Below, piece after piece: positions 39,177 through 46,681 of a stretch of DNA of 52,728 nucleotides. The number at the start of each line of letters is the position of its first letter. The stretch's first letter is position 1. A program made the translations under genes and the position numbers. The notes beneath the pieces are model-generated. The model saw nothing but the letters and a program-made list of their open reading frames with translations, was not told the DNA's origin and ran no database searches. Source of the stretch: DATJSN01 sp035504095 (lineage in GTDB: Bacteria > Planctomycetota > Phycisphaerae > WQYP01); assembly GCA_035504095.1 (NCBI GenBank), contig DATJSN010000056.1:1-52728 (forward strand), read 5' to 3'.

Positions 39177-39264
39177 TTGGAAAAACCTTTGAAGTGGAAC
39201 AGTTGAACAGTAGACCACCGTGGCGCCGTAACACGGCTTCACGGCTCTGTTTAGTCCATCGGCC

Positions 39265-39332
39265 AAAACGGAGAGAGCGGGATTCGAACCCGCGGTACAG
39301 GTTTAAGCCCGTACATCGGTTTAGCAAACCGA
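39265..39332. repeat. Left attachment site attL (tRNA-Ser 3' remnant)
   Basis: This copy retains the tRNA-Ser anticodon stem-loop, variable arm, T arm and acceptor 3' strand on the minus strand, but lacks the 5' third. It is therefore a remnant of the original host gene, displaced by integration. It differs from the right copy only at 39295 (G, versus A at 50436) and 39314 (C, versus T at 50455). Confidence 0.9.
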
Positions 39333-39557
39333 AGTCGCTCCGCACGAAACGCCGTAAAACAAGGCAAATCGACACCGGGTATAAATCCGCTTGGCGCTTT
39401 GCTTGGCGCTTCCGGCGCTCCTATCGACCCCCGGCTGGCCGCCATGATCGACGCTTGGCCGAACCTGACTGAACCAATGAAGGACGCCGTAGCGGGCATG
39501 GTCGAGGCCGCCGCAGGTAAAAAGATTATGAGGCATGAGAACGAAATAGTAAAATAA
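39333..39557 (+). pseudogene. Detached C-terminal segment of the element's integrase
   Basis: If the element circularises between the two repeat copies, the integrase frame (third codon position at 50473) continues into this segment and stays open for 74 codons until TAA at 39555. The encoded tail has the sequence PLGALLGASGAPIDPRLAAM followed by IDAWPNLTEPMKDAVAG. It looks like a real helical domain, unlike random translation. In the integrated state there is no start codon before an internal ATG at 39444, so it is probably silent. It is split from the integrase by integration, not by mutation. Confidence 0.75.
39389..39409 (+). repeat. Left subterminal repeat (possible integrase arm site)
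   Basis: Two copies of GCTTGGCGC separated by TTT. The identical 21-base unit recurs at 50265-50285 near the other end in the same orientation. The two copies fall in different codon phases of the integrase frame, so conservation is at the DNA level. Confidence 0.5.
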
Positions 39558-39661
39558 CTTTCGGGCAGGCCGCCTTGCAAGCGGCTGAATCGGCTGGCCG
39601 CCGTGGCGTTCTCACCTGACGCTGCGGCGGCTGGCCGACCCGACAAACTGACAGGTGATTT

Positions 39662-40489
39662 ATGAAAACCCTAACCCGCCGGAAGCTCAAGCCAAGTGAG
39701 ACCAAACCAACCATCGAGATAGGCTTGATTCAATTCCCCGATAGTGATAAGCACTCGATTGTCGCCAATGCCCTACGGACTTATGCGGGGGCTTTGAAGC
39801 TGGTAAGTGGATGGGAATTAAAATTCAATTCTAACCCCGAAGATTTTGTCCGTTATATCAACCGGGCTGGACTGCCCAAGTTTTATGACGGCCATTGTCT
39901 GGATGATGTTATTAACCAAGGCTTGATCGCCCTGGGGCGCATTGATGACGCCGCCGGCTTTGGCCGTCGAACGGGGAAAATGCCGTCATGCTGGCGTGAC
40001 TGGGCGCAGCGGATGGAAACAGCGGAGAGAAAAACCAGTGGTTCAGTTTTGGAACTACAACAAAACAATAAGACGATTGAGCCGCGCCATGTTTGGGGCC
40101 GCAATCTTTTGGACGATTTTGAAGAACTAAAAAGCAAAACTGACGAAGTTGAAAAATGGTTAAACGGGTTGGCCAAAAGCGTTGAAGATGCCGCGCCCAA
40201 GCAGAACAAAAAAATCACGGGCTATTGTTCACCCGCCCAGATTGCCGAGTTACACAAGTTGCCGCCCGATCGCGTCCGAAAACGGTTAGAGCGACACCGA
40301 GCTAAAGACCATAAAGGGTGGATTGAGAACGAGGCCCGATCATCGCAAAGGGAGCCGCAATTCTTATATGACGTTGACGAACCTTGGGTAAAACTCATTA
40401 TCGAGGATATGATCTCCTCACAAACTCGCCGGACAAATATGTCCAACGAACTTCGAGTTAAAAAATTATTAAGCCCATTTACTAGGTGA
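39662..40489 (+). CDS. Unknown element protein with C-terminal HTH-like segment
   Basis: A 275-residue protein that I do not recognise as a whole. The C-terminal part (YCSPAQIAELHKLPPDRVRK, then RLERHRAKDHKGWIEN and QFLYDVDEPWV) looks like a helix-turn-helix that reads a recognition helix followed by a wing. The middle is a charged helical region (FEELKSKTDEVEKWLNGLAK). An AGGTGA-like site lies just before the ATG. It is the first gene inside the left end and may be a replication or regulatory protein; this is inferred from position only. Confidence 0.55.
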   Translation: MKTLTRRKLKPSETKPTIEIGLIQFPDSDKHSIVANALRTYAGALKLVSGWELKFNSNPEDFVRYINRAGLPKFYDGHCLDDVINQGLIALGRIDDAAGFGRRTGKMPSCWRDWAQRMETAERKTSGSVLELQQNNKTIEPRHVWGRNLLDDFEELKSKTDEVEKWLNGLAKSVEDAAPKQNKKITGYCSPAQIAELHKLPPDRVRKRLERHRAKDHKGWIENEARSSQREPQFLYDVDEPWVKLIIEDMISSQTRRTNMSNELRVKKLLSPFTR

Positions 40490-40560
40490 TTTTAAACATT
40501 TTTTATATTCTTTTTGTCCAATGAAAGCCGCCCGCCGTTACCGTTTCATATCATGGCGGC

Positions 40561-40743
40561 ATGAAAATCAGCGACCTTACCGATAAACAGCTGCGGGCGT
40601 ATTTGCGTCGCGCCGTGCGCTCATTTGGGCGCGAATCTGTAACGGCAAAAATCATTCGTCGTGAATTGGACCTGCGCACTGAGGCGGACAGGGCCGCGAA
40701 AATCTTAAACCCCAAAATCGGTTTGATGGAGGGCCGCGCGTGA
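40561..40743 (+). CDS. Small unknown protein (60 aa)
   Basis: A short basic helical protein (MKISDLTDKQLRAYLRRAVR...). Its TGA stop overlaps the GTG start of the next gene (GTGA), indicating translational coupling. It has no recognisable domain. The frame sits in a compact same-strand cluster, supporting it as a real gene. Confidence 0.5.
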   Translation: MKISDLTDKQLRAYLRRAVRSFGRESVTAKIIRRELDLRTEADRAAKILNPKIGLMEGRA

Positions 40744-40988
40744 ACGTCGCTGCGCCACCTGCCGCGCCCACCGAGCCTCTCGCGCCTTTGACCGTCGATG
40801 CACCCGGAGCCGCGAAGCTAATTGGAATCTCGCAAACTCATTTCTGGATGCAACTTTCGGGCGGACGAATACCTGCGGGTTTTAGACTTGGACGGCGGCG
40901 ACTTTGGGCCGTTGAAGATTTAAAGGCATGGATCGCCGCCGGAGCGCCGACTGCGGATAAGTGGCGCGCTATGAAAAAGGGCAATTAA
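40740..40988 (+). CDS. AlpA/excisionase-like helix-turn-helix protein
   Basis: An 82-residue protein with a MerR/AlpA-type winged helix: APGAAKLIGISQTHFWMQLS, GGRIPAGFRLGRRRLWAVED and LKAWIAAGAP give the usual recognition helix, wing with Arg residues, and closing helix. Such proteins act as excisionases or as activators in satellites and integrative elements. The start is GTG at 40740, overlapping the previous stop. A long hairpin follows directly after the stop. Confidence 0.75.
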   Translation: MNVAAPPAAPTEPLAPLTVDAPGAAKLIGISQTHFWMQLSGGRIPAGFRLGRRRLWAVEDLKAWIAAGAPTADKWRAMKKGN

Positions 40989-40989
40989 A

Positions 40990-41021
40990 CGACGACGCCC
41001 GGCGCGAACCGGGCATCGTCG
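40990..41021 (+). terminator. Strong hairpin after the HTH gene
   Basis: CGACGA-c-GCCCGG pairs with CCGGGC-a-TCGTCG around a 6-base loop (CGCGAA), giving 12 bp with one mismatch. It is followed by GAAAATTT, a poor U-tract. It may be an attenuating terminator, an mRNA-stability element or a replication-related structure. Transcription may continue to the next gene at 41069. Confidence 0.5.
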
Positions 41022-41068
41022 AGAAAATTTGAGGCACATTTATTTTACTTCAAGACCCAAAAAACTCA

Positions 41069-41578
41069 ATGACCGCCGAGCGACGAATAGAGCGCCAATT
41101 CATCGCCGGTTTTTTCTACCACGTCGCCGGTGCACCTGGTCACGATGACCCAGCGGTAATCGACCGTGTTCTACTTGGCGGGCATGCGTTCTGTCATCGC
41201 GGGCTTGCGGCGCTTTATGCGGCACTACGCGACGGGTACGCCGAAATTGCCGCCGATAGAATCCAGACCGGCGCGCAGCTCAGGGTTTTTATTATGTCTC
41301 GCCTTTGTGCACGGTTCACGGAAGCGGCCCTGGGTGAACTTTATCACGCGCATTTTTCCGGGCTTAACTGTCTTTACGAGGCCCGGCTTGTTCGCGCTTT
41401 TTTCGACCGGCGCATTCGCGCCCAGAGGCACTTACGCGCTGCACGTGGCCACTATGCCCGATACCGAAAACTTACGCGCGGCGATCCGCTGCCGCATGAA
41501 CTATGGGACGAATTCACACGCGATATGCGGCGACCGGATGCGCCGAAACCGCGACATGGCCAAGGATTGCTGATATGA
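41069..41578 (+). CDS. Possible DnaB N-terminal-like protein
   Basis: A 169-residue protein. Its first half, with RQFIAGFFYHVAGAPGHDDP and AFCHRGLAALYAALRDGYAE, resembles the N-terminal helical domain of DnaB helicases (layout: conserved start, early Asp, F-x-x-x-H-x-x-hydrophobic, then a helix ending in G). The similarity is weak and no ATPase domain follows. The stop overlaps the ATG of the next gene (ATGA), tying it to the DUF3987 replication protein. A helper or loader role in the element's replication is an inference. Confidence 0.45.
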   Translation: MTAERRIERQFIAGFFYHVAGAPGHDDPAVIDRVLLGGHAFCHRGLAALYAALRDGYAEIAADRIQTGAQLRVFIMSRLCARFTEAALGELYHAHFSGLNCLYEARLVRAFFDRRIRAQRHLRAARGHYARYRKLTRGDPLPHELWDEFTRDMRRPDAPKPRHGQGLLI

Positions 41579-43272
41579 GGCTGGATCATCCATCGTTTCC
41601 GCTGAATGTTTTCCCCGCGCCGTTGCGCGATTACATTGCCGAAGTTTCCGCCGCGCTTCCTTGTCCGCCAGAGGCCATCGCTTTAGCGCTGTTGGCGGCG
41701 CTTGGATCATCCGTTGGAAACACGCGGCGTGTCATGTTAAAGCGCAATTGGTCTGAACCCACGGTAATTTGGTGCGTCGTTATCATGCGCAGCGGCACGC
41801 TAAAATCTCCAGCGCATGACGCCGCCGTACGTTTCCTGCGTGAAGCACAAAACAAGGCTTTCGCCGAGCACAAGGAATCGTTGGCCGATTATGAGCGGTC
41901 TTTTGCGGTTTACGAAAAAGCAGTGGCCGCGTGGCGGCGCGATAAAGATGCTCCGGACGACCCGCCCACGCCGCCGGAAAAGCCGATATGCACGCGACAC
42001 GATACCAGCGACGCCACGGTCGAGGCGCTCGCTGACATTCTTGAAAACAATCTGCGCGGCGTAATGCTCGAACGCGACGAGTTGGCCGGATGGTTTGGAT
42101 CGTTCGACCGTTACGCGGCGCACGTGGGCGGCGATGTTCCGGCATGGCTTTCGATGCACCGCGCGGGACCGATTACGGTAGACCGGAAAACTGGAAAGCG
42201 GACGATTCACGTCCCTAGCGCGCATGTTTGCATATGCGGTACGATCCAACCGGAAACTTTGCGGCGGATACTCACGCCGGAATATTTTGATTGCGGACTG
42301 CCAGCCCGTTTGATTTTAACGATGCCCACGCCACCGGCGAAAGAATGGTCCGAAGCATCGCCATCGGATCGGACTATAAGCGCGATGCGTGAAACATTTA
42401 ATCAACTGTTGGCGCTCAAATTCGAAGTGGGCGAGGATGGATTGCCGCGCCCGTTAATGCTCCCATTATCTTATGACGCCAAAAAAATATGGATCACGTT
42501 TTACAATCAACACGCCGCCGAAACAGAGACCCTGCCCGATGCTGGTGCTGCCGCCTGGGCAAAAATCGAAGCTTATGCCGCGCGTATCGCGTTAATTTTT
42601 GCGCTAGTACAAAATCCCGGCGCGAGCGAAGTAGATTTTCAGAGTATGGCGGATGCTATCCGGCTGGTTCAATGGCTCTGTGCCGAAACCCGGCGCGTTT
42701 ACATAATGTTGAGCGGCGACAGCGAACCGCAACGATTAGAAGAATTAAACAGTTGGATTATCCGCTGGATTCAAAGGAACAACGCTGTCGGGATCACGGC
42801 GCGCGACCTGAAAATTGCACGTCACAGGCGCTATGAAAATTCCGATGCGGCGGATGCGGACCTATCCGCGCTGGCGAAAGCGGGTTATGGCAAATACGCG
42901 AATTGCACTGGGACCACGGGACGCCCACGGATCGCCTACCGACCGAATAAAGCATCATCGGAACCCGGCAACGGTATCGAAACCCGCGTGAAACCCGAAG
43001 AAAATCATAGTTTCGATGCCGATACCGCTCAACGTGTGTCGAAAATGAACGGCGACGGCATAGCCCCGGCGATGGATGAATCAGACCCGGATGCCATGCC
43101 GCTTGAATTGAGAGAACGGGACGCCGCCGAGTCGCAAGCCGTCTCCGTCTACGAAACCCCGCCTGGCGCTATTGAAAATGGGGATTATGGAGACAGAGAC
43201 ATTGCCAAGGCCGCGCCAAAACCAAAAGAACCCGATGAACAAAACCGCGTTGGGTGGGAGGGCATGGTATGA
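41575..43272 (+). CDS. DUF3987 primase/helicase-like replication protein
   Basis: I start at 41575 because this ATG overlaps the previous stop (ATGA); the frame also opens at 41503, which would intrude into the previous gene. The 565-residue protein has DUF3987 features: FPAPLRDYIAEVSAALPCPP, VVIMRSGTLKSPAHDAAVRF (degenerate P-loop with Lys-Ser) and NNLRGVMLERDELAGWFGSF (acidic Walker-B-like strand). It also has CICGTIQPETLRRIL and LPARLILTMPTPPAKEW. The family occurs in replication modules of mobile elements and may provide ATPase/helicase function. The last 120 residues are a charged, low-complexity tail. Confidence 0.85.
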   Translation: MRLDHPSFPLNVFPAPLRDYIAEVSAALPCPPEAIALALLAALGSSVGNTRRVMLKRNWSEPTVIWCVVIMRSGTLKSPAHDAAVRFLREAQNKAFAEHKESLADYERSFAVYEKAVAAWRRDKDAPDDPPTPPEKPICTRHDTSDATVEALADILENNLRGVMLERDELAGWFGSFDRYAAHVGGDVPAWLSMHRAGPITVDRKTGKRTIHVPSAHVCICGTIQPETLRRILTPEYFDCGLPARLILTMPTPPAKEWSEASPSDRTISAMRETFNQLLALKFEVGEDGLPRPLMLPLSYDAKKIWITFYNQHAAETETLPDAGAAAWAKIEAYAARIALIFALVQNPGASEVDFQSMADAIRLVQWLCAETRRVYIMLSGDSEPQRLEELNSWIIRWIQRNNAVGITARDLKIARHRRYENSDAADADLSALAKAGYGKYANCTGTTGRPRIAYRPNKASSEPGNGIETRVKPEENHSFDADTAQRVSKMNGDGIAPAMDESDPDAMPLELRERDAAESQAVSVYETPPGAIENGDYGDRDIAKAAPKPKEPDEQNRVGWEGMV

Positions 43273-43460
43273 CAACCGTTATAGCCGGTGATTTGCTGCG
43301 GCGTTTCCATCAATCTGGTATTGAATTGCAGATCGCGGGCCGGATGGCGAGCCAAGATTTACCGGATTTAGTTTTCGGGAGCGAATTGAAACAGGCGACG
43401 TGCGACGGCCTTAACAGTCGCGCAGATTTATTTACGCCGGATGACCGGCAGGAGTTTTGA
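43269..43460 (+). CDS. Small unknown protein (63 aa)
   Basis: The ATG at 43269 overlaps the preceding TGA (ATGA). The protein opens MTTVIAGDLLRRFHQSGIEL and has no recognised domain. The frame continues a tight same-strand gene train, which supports its reality. Confidence 0.5.
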   Translation: MTTVIAGDLLRRFHQSGIELQIAGRMASQDLPDLVFGSELKQATCDGLNSRADLFTPDDRQEF

Positions 43461-43462
43461 GT

Positions 43463-43942
43463 ATGGGAAATATTGATGAAGTTTTGTCCGCGGCGCAAGC
43501 CGAGGAAAATCAACGGCGCGATGATGCGTGGGCATCCTACTGGGCGGATTTGAAGGACATAGCCAAAGGCGTCGAGATTGACGCCAAACGTCGCGAACGA
43601 CTTATGCAAGCAGCGAAGGTTATTGGCCGCGTCGAATTTCTCCGAACGGACGCGCAACGCATGGTTACTCTGCATCACGCGAATAGCGAATTGGCCAGAA
43701 TTGAACATCGGAACTTGCCCGAAGAAAAAAAGCAAATCGACGCTGAGAAGGCGCGGCTGGAAAAAGAACACGCCGACTTTGTTGCCAAACAGTCACCACA
43801 TTATCAGTCGCTTGCCGCACGCACAGAATCTTATGAGCGCGACCGTAGCGCACGCGGACAAGCCGCGATGACAAAAGAAAATCTTGAACGGCTGATAACT
43901 GGCGGCCCGGACGGACCGGACGCCACGAACCAGCAATATTAA
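43463..43942 (+). CDS. Coiled-coil protein of unknown function
   Basis: A highly charged 159-residue protein with long predicted helices and heptad-like stretches (LPEEKKQIDAEKARLEKEHA). The ATG at 43463 has GGAG eight bases upstream; the frame's TTG at 43457 is too close to that site. It lies directly after the small protein. Role unknown; scaffold-type or structural functions are possible but not shown. Confidence 0.6.
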   Translation: MGNIDEVLSAAQAEENQRRDDAWASYWADLKDIAKGVEIDAKRRERLMQAAKVIGRVEFLRTDAQRMVTLHHANSELARIEHRNLPEEKKQIDAEKARLEKEHADFVAKQSPHYQSLAARTESYERDRSARGQAAMTKENLERLITGGPDGPDATNQQY

Positions 43943-43975
43943 TTTGTGTATTAATTTACATTAGAAAGGATTACC

Positions 43976-44578
43976 ATGTCAGACTATCCAGTTTCAATCG
44001 CGGTGAATAAACCGTCGCCGGTTCCCGAACCGAAACTATCGCCAAAACAGGCCGAGGCTTTACAACGGGGCCAGCGCTTACAAATTTATCTAACTCCCGA
44101 AGAAACAATCGCGGAATTAACTGTTTATTGGCGGGCCGTTGTCACTTTGGCCGCCGGGCGAGAATTGACCGCAGGGCAACGCGGATCGCTTGCCGATGCG
44201 ATGGGCAAGCTCAATACAACGCGAAAAAATGCCGAAATTGACGCGGCCACAACGCGGGATTACTTAGAGAATTACAAGCTCGCGCTCAAATATGACGAAG
44301 CCAGGAAAAACTATCTGGCCGCATATCGTGAATTCAATCGCCTATCGCAATCCACGTCCGCACGAAAATCGCTCGATTTTAGTTCTGAATATTTGCGACG
44401 GCATGGCAACGTTGTACAAACGGCGGCGGCAGTCGAGCGTGCGACGTTGGCGCGATACCGAGCGCAGACTTTTGAATCACAGTTTGCACCGCTTGGCGTT
44501 GATGTACGGGCGTTGGCAAAAGAATTTTCGGAACCCGCCGCGCAACCGGCGGCAATTGTTAACGGGGTTCAATCGTGA
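43976..44578 (+). CDS. Unknown helical protein (200 aa)
   Basis: AGAAAGGA before the ATG is the strongest ribosome-binding site within the element. The 200-residue product is mostly helical and charged, rich in Ala/Glu/Arg, without a recognisable domain (LTPEETIAELTVYWRAVVTL, LKYDEARKNYLAAYREFNRL). The stop overlaps the GTG start of the next gene (GTGA). Confidence 0.6.
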   Translation: MSDYPVSIAVNKPSPVPEPKLSPKQAEALQRGQRLQIYLTPEETIAELTVYWRAVVTLAAGRELTAGQRGSLADAMGKLNTTRKNAEIDAATTRDYLENYKLALKYDEARKNYLAAYREFNRLSQSTSARKSLDFSSEYLRRHGNVVQTAAAVERATLARYRAQTFESQFAPLGVDVRALAKEFSEPAAQPAAIVNGVQS

Positions 44579-45156
44579 AGTACGATCCGGTAAAAATGAT
44601 TGCCCGATGGAAAACGGTTTGCTTGCATGAAACCGGACACGCGATAACCGCGCTTGGTCTTGGCGTTGGCGTCAAGAGCGTAACGGTTGAGAGAATCAGC
44701 GCGCGGAAAATTTCGGGCGAATGTCTACATGATGGAGCAAGGGCGGGAATAGTCCGGGCAACCGCAATTAGCCTTGGCGGGATATTCGCAACGAACTTGT
44801 TTTCCGAAGTCGTTGACTTATTGCCAGAGCCAACGCCGCCAGTTGAATCGCTTGCAGACGCTTCGCCTATCCCGCCACCCACAAACCGGAAACGCCGTCG
44901 CATGAGCTTACTTGTCCCGATGCTCTCACCGAGCGAACGGCGAAGCCACAATGATCGGGACCACATTATGCAGAGACTTCAGGATCGCTCGAACGCTGAC
45001 ACGCTTTTTAGCCTTGCGGACTTTTGGACACGGCGCGCCTTGGAAGTTAACCGCCGCGTTTTGGTTCTCGCGGCAACTTACTTGAGCGCTCACGGCGAAT
45101 TGGACGGCGAAGCGCTTGCGGACTTTGTTAAACGTATCGAAAGAGTAGACGTATGA
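44575..45156 (+). CDS. Stand-alone M41-like HExxH metalloprotease
   Basis: The start is GTG at 44575, overlapping the previous stop. LHETGHAITALGLG contains the zinc motif HETGH at residues 18-22, in the HExGH form of the FtsH (M41) peptidase. A following region (ATAISLGGIFATNLFSE) corresponds to the helix that normally carries the third zinc ligand, but I cannot confirm the acidic ligand. The 193-residue protein lacks the AAA ATPase and membrane parts of FtsH. A second such protein is encoded at 46005. Protease activity is likely but substrate unknown. Confidence 0.65.
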   Translation: MKYDPVKMIARWKTVCLHETGHAITALGLGVGVKSVTVERISARKISGECLHDGARAGIVRATAISLGGIFATNLFSEVVDLLPEPTPPVESLADASPIPPPTNRKRRRMSLLVPMLSPSERRSHNDRDHIMQRLQDRSNADTLFSLADFWTRRALEVNRRVLVLAATYLSAHGELDGEALADFVKRIERVDV

Positions 45157-45281
45157 CGTGGACACAAAACAATATGACTATAAGACCATGCGGGGAAAAC
45201 AGGGCGGGTCCTGGTACGCAAGGGAACAAGCTACCGATTGGCAATCACGTTATATGGATAAATATTTCGCATTCAAACTAA
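45153..45281 (+). CDS. Small unknown reading frame (42 aa)
   Basis: The ATG overlaps the preceding TGA (ATGA) like its neighbours. The 42-codon frame begins MTWTQNNMTIRPCG and stops at 45279-45281. It is short and has no recognised domain, so it may be only a chance reading frame. The overlapped start is the main support. Confidence 0.3.
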   Translation: MTWTQNNMTIRPCGENRAGPGTQGNKLPIGNHVIWINISHSN

Positions 45282-45303
45282 ACCTAATACAAGAGGACAA
45301 CCG

Positions 45304-45831
45304 ATGACAACGCAACAAAACACAATAGGAAAGCACGATAAAGACGTGCAAGAGATTGCCGATATTTTTAGCGTCAATTCGCAAACGCCCGCCGTGTGGG
45401 TAAAGGCTGGCTGCCCCTGCCGACGTTCCAAAATAAAAAACAGGCTGATGTTCAACGCTGGCGAAGTTGCCCTATGGCTGCAAAAGAACCAGCGGGGCAA
45501 ACAGGGCCGCCCAGAGGAAAGAGATCAAAGCATTCTCGAAGCACGACGCCGAAAAGAAAATGCGCTGGCCGAAACTTACGAAATTCAACTGGCGCAACTT
45601 AAAGGCTCTCTTGTACCGGCGGAACTTGTCGCCGAAAAACGCGCGGAAGTTGTCCGGGCTTTTCGCGCCGCCTGGGACACATTGAGCAGCCGAAGTTACG
45701 AGTTGACGGGCAAAAGCGAGGCTGAAATTGCCGCGAAAATAGATTCATGGAGAGACGAATTTTATCAAGCGATTGCATACGGCGGCGAGAGCGGCGGCAA
45801 CGGTGAGAGCAAGAGCGCCGCCGTTGCATAA
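45304..45831 (+). CDS. Small terminase (Nu1-like) protein candidate
   Basis: The N-terminus is a helix-turn-helix (VQEIADIFSVNSQTPAVWVK, then FNAGEVALWLQ) of the Nu1/small-terminase type. The middle has the family-like helix EARRRKENALAETYEIQLAQ followed by LKGSLVPAELV, and later RAAWDTLSSRSYELTG. This combination is typical of phage DNA-packaging small subunits, which recognise the pac/cos site. In satellites a small terminase can redirect a helper phage's packaging. No large terminase is in the window. The alternative is a generic HTH protein. AGAGGA lies upstream of the ATG. Confidence 0.65.
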   Translation: MTTQQNTIGKHDKDVQEIADIFSVNSQTPAVWVKAGCPCRRSKIKNRLMFNAGEVALWLQKNQRGKQGRPEERDQSILEARRRKENALAETYEIQLAQLKGSLVPAELVAEKRAEVVRAFRAAWDTLSSRSYELTGKSEAEIAAKIDSWRDEFYQAIAYGGESGGNGESKSAAVA

Positions 45832-45840
45832 CACATTCAG

Positions 45841-45985
45841 GGCTGGCCGCAGGGAGCGTGTCCCCCGGCTGGCTGACTCCGGGGCTGGCTGGACGTGTCG
45901 GCTTGACGGCCCAGCGCCCGCCAGCCCGTTTTTTTGTTGTCCTGATCGGGGCTGGCCGTGGCGGCAGGACGCCGCCCGGCTGGCC
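45841..45985 (+). repeat. Cluster of GGCTGGCC-type repeats with a terminator-like hairpin
   Basis: GGCTGGCC or GGCTGGCT occurs directly at 45841-45848, 45867-45874, 45883-45890, 45950-45957 and 45978-45985. An inverted copy lies at 45920-45927: GGGCTGGC (45882-45889) pairs with GCCAGCCC (45920-45927), followed by G and seven T bases at 45929-45935. This could end transcription of the terminase gene. The direct copies suggest a protein-binding array as well. Isolated copies also occur near 39430, 39590, 39625 and 46576. Confidence 0.5.
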
Positions 45986-46004
45986 CACTTTTAAGAGTCT
46001 AATT

Positions 46005-46535
46005 ATGTCGGCCAAAACCGAAATTAAACAACGCACCGCGAGCCTGCACGAAGCCGGGCATTGTGTCGCCGCGTGGAGCTTACGCGCGAAAGTTTTTTGG
46101 GCCAGAATATCTCAAGATTCACCGGGCAATGGAAAAACAAAGTTTTTCGGAACCGGAATTATCTTGCATGACGTGGCGATTTTGTTTTCCGGTGTTCGCG
46201 CGGTTCACACGTATGCACACCGCCTAAACATCCCGAGCGCTGGCGGGTATTTCCGCTTTTGGACGCACGGCGACGGGGCGCGAATTAACTTTTTAACTGC
46301 CGGGATGCCGCGAAAGCAACGCAAGCGAATGATTTACACCGGGCAAGAACTGGCGGACATTGTTTTGAATAACAATGAATCGTCCGTGATTGAACTTTCG
46401 CGCCGCCTTTACGCCGCCGGTTATCTGGCTGGGCGCATGCTTGATGATGTTAAAGGCGACGTGAAGATTTTCGATTCGAGCAATGGGATCAGTTTTAAGC
46501 CCGTTGTGGCCCAGCCGGTGCGGGGGCTTAGATGA
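46005..46535 (+). CDS. Second stand-alone HExGH protease-like protein
   Basis: I start at the ATG at 46005; upstream reading through 45858 is only the GC-rich repeat region. ASLHEAGHCVAAW has the HEAGH zinc motif at residues 15-19, again of the M41 type without an AAA domain. The 176-residue protein is otherwise unlike the one at 44575. The stop overlaps an ATG at 46532 (ATGA). It may be related to virus or satellite metalloproteases; no substrate is predictable. Confidence 0.6.
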   Translation: MSAKTEIKQRTASLHEAGHCVAAWSLRAKVFWARISQDSPGNGKTKFFGTGIILHDVAILFSGVRAVHTYAHRLNIPSAGGYFRFWTHGDGARINFLTAGMPRKQRKRMIYTGQELADIVLNNNESSVIELSRRLYAAGYLAGRMLDDVKGDVKIFDSSNGISFKPVVAQPVRGLR

Positions 46536-46681
46536 TCGGTAAAGCAAATCATACCGCACCTCAGAGAAGTTTAACGGCTGGCCGGGCTTTTTTGGATCTT
46601 CAGGAAACGGGCCGTTTTGATATTGCGGGCAAAGCACCCGATGACGATACTCACTGGCGAGCTAATGATAAAATGGGCCGC
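46536..46681. other. Short region before the DUF4238 gene
   Basis: The upstream protease stop overlaps an ATG at 46532 that opens a 50-codon in-frame extension to DUF4238, but its translation looks unlike the family. GGCTGGCC at 46576-46583 is followed by GGGC and six T bases, which could be a weak terminator. The more likely DUF4238 start is at 46682. Confidence 0.35.

Noticed and set aside
39265..39332. A second tRNA-Ser gene
   Set aside because: The D arm and acceptor 5' strand are missing, so it cannot fold; it is the displaced 3' remnant.
39194..39472. Plus-strand frame running through attL
   Set aside because: It reads the tRNA remnant and the integrase tail in another frame; its translation (RERDSNPRYRF...) is the well-known spurious product of antisense tRNA.
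39251..39646. Minus-strand frame of 131 codons over the left end
   Set aside because: It is antisense to the integrase tail and tRNA remnant and has no ribosome-binding site or recognised domain.
45841..45985. CRISPR-like reading of the GGCTGGCC cluster
   Set aside because: Repeat units are only 8 bases with irregular spacing.
46532..46681. N-terminal extension of the DUF4238 protein from the overlapping ATG
   Set aside because: Although an ATGA overlap exists, the 50 residues do not resemble the family, and the conserved opening directly follows the ATG at 46682. Kept as a possibility only.
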